A stretch of DNA of 9,525 nt from positions 1 through 9,525 of the forward strand of contig DMYM01000136.1 of assembly GCA_003483645.1 (NCBI GenBank). The letters are read 5' to 3'. Within the stretch, counting starts at the first letter, position 1, and the number at the start of each line of letters is the position of its first letter. The position numbers and the translations under genes are program-made. Source of the stretch: Verrucomicrobiales bacterium (GTDB lineage Bacteria; Verrucomicrobiota; Verrucomicrobiia; Verrucomicrobiales; Akkermansiaceae). The notes under the pieces were generated by a model. The model saw only the letters and a program-made list of their open reading frames with translations. It ran no database searches and was not told the DNA's origin. Below, in pieces: positions 6,941 through 9,525 of this stretch.

Positions 6941-8335
6941 CTAGGGAGCGAGGGTCGGCAGACTGGCAGCGGCCACCGCCTGGCCGTGCCGTTTCATCTG
7001 TTCGTCCGGAGTGGTCATGGTGATCTGTTCGCCCAGTTGCGGAAACTCATCCTGCAGCACTTCCGCAGCTTTTTCGAGGATGAGTTCGCCCCCCGCTCCG
7101 GAGGTCACCCGGCCCAGGATGAGGAGGTTCTCGATCTCGTAGAACTCGGCGTAGTGCGCGATGGTGTAACCGAAGCACACCCCGATCGTCTCGTAGATCC
7201 GGCGGGCGCCGTCATGGCCCCGGGTCATCGCCTTCTGGACCTCCGCCAGTTGCTCGGGGAAGGCCATTTTCCCGAACGCGAAACCTGCGGAGGGAGCCAA
7301 CCGCGCGACTCCCTGCTGGGAGAAGTACTGCACCCCGCATCCGATGTCGCCCGACCATTCATCCTCGGGGGCGTCGTCGCGATAGTCGATGGGCGCAAAG
7401 GCCAGCTCGTTGATCCAGGGTGTGATCCGCCCTCCGGGAGTGCAGTAGCCGGCCGCCAGAGAGGTGCCCATCGAGATGCCGAGCACGGCGTTGGCATTCA
7501 TGCTCAAGGATCCGGCCAGGGCGGTCACCTCTCCGTCGTTGATGACCACGAAGGGGATTCCCTTCCACTCCTCCTGCAGCTTGCGGAAAATCGGACGCAC
7601 TTCCGTTTCAAAAACAGCGGGATCCTTAATCCCGCGAAAGAGGGAAGCCACCCGGACTTCGTTGTTTATGTAATCTCCGGCTGCCGATCCGCCGATGGCA
7701 TCCACCCGCGGCAGGTGGGTCGCGGCGCGTTGCAGGCTGTCCCGGATTCCTTCGAGATGGTAGTGCGGATCGGATTGGAAGTAGGGGTCCCACGGGATTT
7801 CTTCGGAGAACACAACCTTCCCGTCGATGAGGGCGGCGGCCTTGCGGTCGGATCCACCGAGATCAAATCCGATTCGGCAGCCGTCAAGATTGCGGCCGAG
7901 CTTCATGTTTTCCTCCGAGGCGGGGGGCAACTCCTCCCGCGGGCAGGGCGTAACGGAAATGGGTTCATCGAAGATCCCATGGCCCACGATGTCCCAGTCG
8001 AAGGAGCGGGCGCCATCCGGCGAGTAGATTCCGGACAGAATGGCCGCCACTGCGTCGTTGCCCGCCACGTAGAGGCGGCTTCCACCCTTCATCCAGAGGA
8101 GGAATTTGACCGTGCGCTCAATGTATTTTCGGTTGAGTTCCACGTTCCCGCCCTCATGGGGCAGGATCCGCAGGCGGTGATGAAAGGTTGTGCCGTCCTT
8201 GCGGGCAAGGGCGAGATGCAGGTCGCGGCTCTCCGGCTCGGCTTCCACCAGTTTCCGGTATGCTCTGTTCCAGAGCGCGGCGGGCAGGAAGCACTCATCG
8301 AGGGGAGGAAGATGCCGGGGGGAGGGAAGCTGCAT
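6941..8335 (-). CDS. ROK-family protein, probable sugar kinase, with long N-terminal extension
   Basis: This protein has 464 residues, whereas typical ROK kinases have about 300. The ROK domain begins near 153 with the phosphate-binding DLGGSDRK (158-165). It continues with NDGEV (266-270), where D267 fits the catalytic Asp, and the second phosphate loop GISMGTSLAAG (286-296). The usual CxCGxxGC zinc site is absent; only GCGVQYFSQ (332-340) stands there. Residues 1-150 form an extra region (with RTVKFLLWMKGGSRLYVAG and SPDGARSFDWDIVGHGIFDE) found with some ROK proteins of Bacteroidota, Firmicutes and Verrucomicrobiota, as I recall them. No helix-turn-helix is visible, so a kinase is favoured over a repressor. 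The frame stays open to 8441, but the ATG at 8335 is the only good start. It is followed by the PIG-L gene. Confidence 0.88.
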   Translation of the reverse strand: MQLPSPRHLPPLDECFLPAALWNRAYRKLVEAEPESRDLHLALARKDGTTFHHRLRILPHEGGNVELNRKYIERTVKFLLWMKGGSRLYVAGNDAVAAILSGIYSPDGARSFDWDIVGHGIFDEPISVTPCPREELPPASEENMKLGRNLDGCRIGFDLGGSDRKAAALIDGKVVFSEEIPWDPYFQSDPHYHLEGIRDSLQRAATHLPRVDAIGGSAAGDYINNEVRVASLFRGIKDPAVFETEVRPIFRKLQEEWKGIPFVVINDGEVTALAGSLSMNANAVLGISMGTSLAAGYCTPGGRITPWINELAFAPIDYRDDAPEDEWSGDIGCGVQYFSQQGVARLAPSAGFAFGKMAFPEQLAEVQKAMTRGHDGARRIYETIGVCFGYTIAHYAEFYEIENLLILGRVTSGAGGELILEKAAEVLQDEFPQLGEQITMTTPDEQMKRHGQAVAAASLPTLAP

Positions 8336-8360
8336 CGTGGAAAGGAAGAGGCGCGCGTCC

Positions 8361-8390
8361 GGAATACGCTTTCCCGGTCGCAGATGGCAA
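8361..8390 (-). promoter_or_regulatory. Candidate promoter for the ROK/PIG-L operon
   Basis: On the minus strand TTGCCA (8390-8385, five of six matches to the -35 consensus) is separated by 18 bases from TATTCC (8366-8361, three matches). Transcription would begin about 20 bases before the ROK start. The -10 box lacks its final T, so this is a weak candidate. Confidence 0.3.
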
Positions 8391-8410
8391 GCCGTGAATG
8401 GGAAAGCCGG

Positions 8411-8502
8411 TTGTCCGGAGTGGAGAACTGACAGCCGTTATGGCAGGGCTCCGCCTCGTCGAGGGATGAGCGCCACTTTCTCCCCCGGCTGTCATTGTCC
8501 GG
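8411..8502. repeat. Nested inverted repeat with flanking direct repeats upstream of the ROK gene
   Basis: A perfect 9-bp inverted repeat, TGACAGCCG (8429-8437) and CGGCTGTCA (8486-8494), encloses 48 bases. Inside lies CCTCG-T-CGAGG (8454-8464). The 8-base direct repeat TTGTCCGG occurs at 8411-8418 and 8495-8502. The whole lies between yicC and the ROK gene, just upstream of the candidate promoter. It may be an operator region, an RNA structure, or the remnant of a small repeat element; the unequal offsets of the direct repeats (10 and 0 bases) argue against a clean insertion with a target duplication. Confidence 0.5.
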
Positions 8503-8520
8503 CAGAGGTGCGTGTAGTTT

Positions 8521-8534
8521 CTGACCGAGGTCAG
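8521..8534 (-). terminator. Hairpin directly after yicC
   Basis: Read on the minus strand, CTGAC-CTCG-GTCAG begins one base after the yicC TAA stop (8536-8538). The 5-bp stem closes a CTCG tetraloop; one more C-G pair is possible if the loop is drawn smaller. It is followed by AAACT, not by a U-run, so it is either a weak terminator or a 3' end stabiliser. Confidence 0.4.
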
Positions 8535-8535
8535 C

Positions 8536-9408
8536 TTATTCGATATTCTGCACCTGTTCGCGGATCTTTTCGAGTTCCGTCTTGCCGTCTACGACCAGCT
8601 GGGCAAGGGAGGCATCGTTGGCTTTGGATCCGATGGTGTTAAACTCACGGTTGATCTCCTGGCAGAGGAAATCCATTGATCGCCCCACTACTCCGGAGTT
8701 TTCGATATAGCTGTGAAACTTCCGGAGGTGCGAGCGCAACCGGGCGAGTTCTTCCGTTATCTCGCAGCGGTCGGCGAAGAGCGCGATTTCCTTGAGGATC
8801 CGCTCGTCGTCAGGGTTGAGATCCAGATCCGCATCACGGAGGCGGCGCAGGAGGTTCTCGCGATGTGCGGTGACGACTGAGGGGGCATGCTCCTCAATCT
8901 CATGGGTGAGCGCCGCAAGCGCGGCAAGGATACGTTCGAGTTCGACCTGGAGGTCGGCACCCTCCTCGGCGCGCATCTCGACCAGGCCGTCGAGAGCCTC
9001 ATCCAGAGCCGGTTGCAGGGCGGCCCAGATCTCTTCCACCTTGTAGTCTTCTTCGAAGACAAAAATATCGGGAGCGCGGAGGTAGTCGGTACTCTCGGGG
9101 GTGAGCTCCTGTTTGAGGCCTTCGGACAACTTGGTGAAGGCCGCCTTCAGGGCACGGGCCTGCCCCATGTTCACCCGGATGCCGCCACCCGCCCCGCTCG
9201 GGTGTTCGAGATTGACGTTGATGTTGATCCGTCCGCGGGTGATCCGGCCCAGGACGTGCTTGCGCAGGCGGGGTTCCAGTTCAGTGAGATCGCGGGGCAT
9301 GAAAAAGTGGACCTCGCCCTGCTTGCGGTTGACCGAAGAGGCCTCCACGCGGATCACGACGCGTTCAGTGGCATGGGTTCCGCGGCCAAATCCGGTCATG
9401 CTGTGCAT
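8536..9408 (-). CDS. yicC: YicC/YloC family endoribonuclease
   Basis: This 290-residue protein matches the YicC family throughout. The family has been linked to RNA cleavage and to assisting small-RNA decay in the cytoplasm, and to stationary-phase fitness. The N-terminal domain begins MHSMTGFGRG and contains the family stretch around SSVNRKQ (24-30) and RITRGRININV. A helical, acidic middle (about 125-235) follows. The C-terminal domain (DUF1732) carries GRSMDFLCQEINREFNTIGS (242-261), then KAND, and ends in the almost invariant LEKIREQVQNIE. The ATG at 9408 gives the expected few residues before MTGFG; the upstream GAAACGAG is a poor ribosome site. In many bacteria gmk follows this gene; here a hairpin and then the ROK/PIG-L pair follow instead. 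Confidence 0.95.
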   Translation of the reverse strand: MHSMTGFGRGTHATERVVIRVEASSVNRKQGEVHFFMPRDLTELEPRLRKHVLGRITRGRININVNLEHPSGAGGGIRVNMGQARALKAAFTKLSEGLKQELTPESTDYLRAPDIFVFEEDYKVEEIWAALQPALDEALDGLVEMRAEEGADLQVELERILAALAALTHEIEEHAPSVVTAHRENLLRRLRDADLDLNPDDERILKEIALFADRCEITEELARLRSHLRKFHSYIENSGVVGRSMDFLCQEINREFNTIGSKANDASLAQLVVDGKTELEKIREQVQNIE

Positions 9409-9492
9409 GCTCGTTTCTATCAGCGGCCGGTGAGCAGTGGCGAGAGAGAAACGCCCGGCTGCGATGTCAGGGGCAAGTGGATCGTGCCACGG

Positions 9493-9525
9493 TCACTGCT
9501 CCTCCGCTTCGGGTGGCGAATCGAG
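9493..9525 (-). CDS. Possible C-terminal end of an upstream gene (partial)
   Basis: From the right edge, one minus-strand frame reads LDSPPEAEEQ and stops with TGA (9495-9493), 84 bases before the yicC start. An acidic, proline-containing end is typical of protein C-termini, but ten codons are too few to judge. Another frame reads RFATRSGGAVTVARSTCP and looks less natural. Confidence 0.25.
   Translation of the reverse strand, partial: LDSPPEAEEQ

Noticed and set aside
6923..8431. Long plus-strand open frame (502 codons) opposite the ROK gene
   Set aside because: It has no recognisable motif, while the opposite strand carries clear ROK motifs. Long antisense frames are expected in GC-rich coding DNA.
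8411..8502. Insertion element with terminal inverted repeats and target duplication
   Set aside because: The direct repeats are at different distances from the inverted repeats (10 and 0 bases), and there is no transposase, so a clean insertion is not supported; it is kept only as a repeat structure.
9432..9501. Inverted repeat GAGCAGTG (9432-9439) and CACTGCTC (9494-9501) upstream of yicC
   Set aside because: Eight-base arms 54 bases apart, one overlapping a possible stop codon, can easily be chance; no further symmetry supports a function.

Overview
The window is about 60% GC, densely coded bacterial chromosome with no mobile element, CRISPR array, tRNA or rRNA that I can see. The gene styles suggest a Verrucomicrobiota member, possibly an Opitutae-like lineage. 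The evidence is a secreted protein ending in two beta-rich repeats of the kind common in that phylum, a ROK protein with a long N-terminal extension next to a PIG-L deacetylase, and weak or absent Shine-Dalgarno sequences. This assignment is inference; no 16S or other decisive marker is present.

Left part (1-1864): the 3' end of a plus-strand gene with a basic, Gly/Arg/Ser-rich tail enters from the left edge and ends at a hairpin terminator. A six-helix voltage-gated potassium channel with a C-terminal zinc ribbon follows. Its 3' end overlaps, tail to tail, a minus-strand gene for a small two-helix membrane protein with a TPR-like tail.

Centre (1865-4583): a 207-base divergent spacer leads into cysS (cysteinyl-tRNA synthetase, GTG start). 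Nine bases after it comes hemB (porphobilinogen synthase, non-zinc Asp type), apparently in the same transcript. The last 77 bases before cysS hold four consecutive short hairpins, the last of which includes the first base of the start codon. After hemB there is a palindrome-rich convergent spacer.

Right part (4584-9525): all genes are on the minus strand. In transcription order from the right edge they are a possible gene tail, yicC (RNase/RNA-decay factor), an extended ROK-family protein (probable sugar kinase), a PIG-L/LmbE deacetylase 16 bases after it, and a secreted repeat protein with its own good promoter. The ROK and PIG-L genes look like a two-gene operon, plausibly acting on an N-acetylated sugar or glycoconjugate. 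The spacer upstream of the ROK gene carries an unusual set of inverted and direct repeats.

I did not find a convincing new defence or mobile system. The most interesting items are the ROK/PIG-L pair with its structured upstream region, the hairpin series before cysS, and the secreted protein of unknown role. No stretch of more than about 210 bases lacks a gene.
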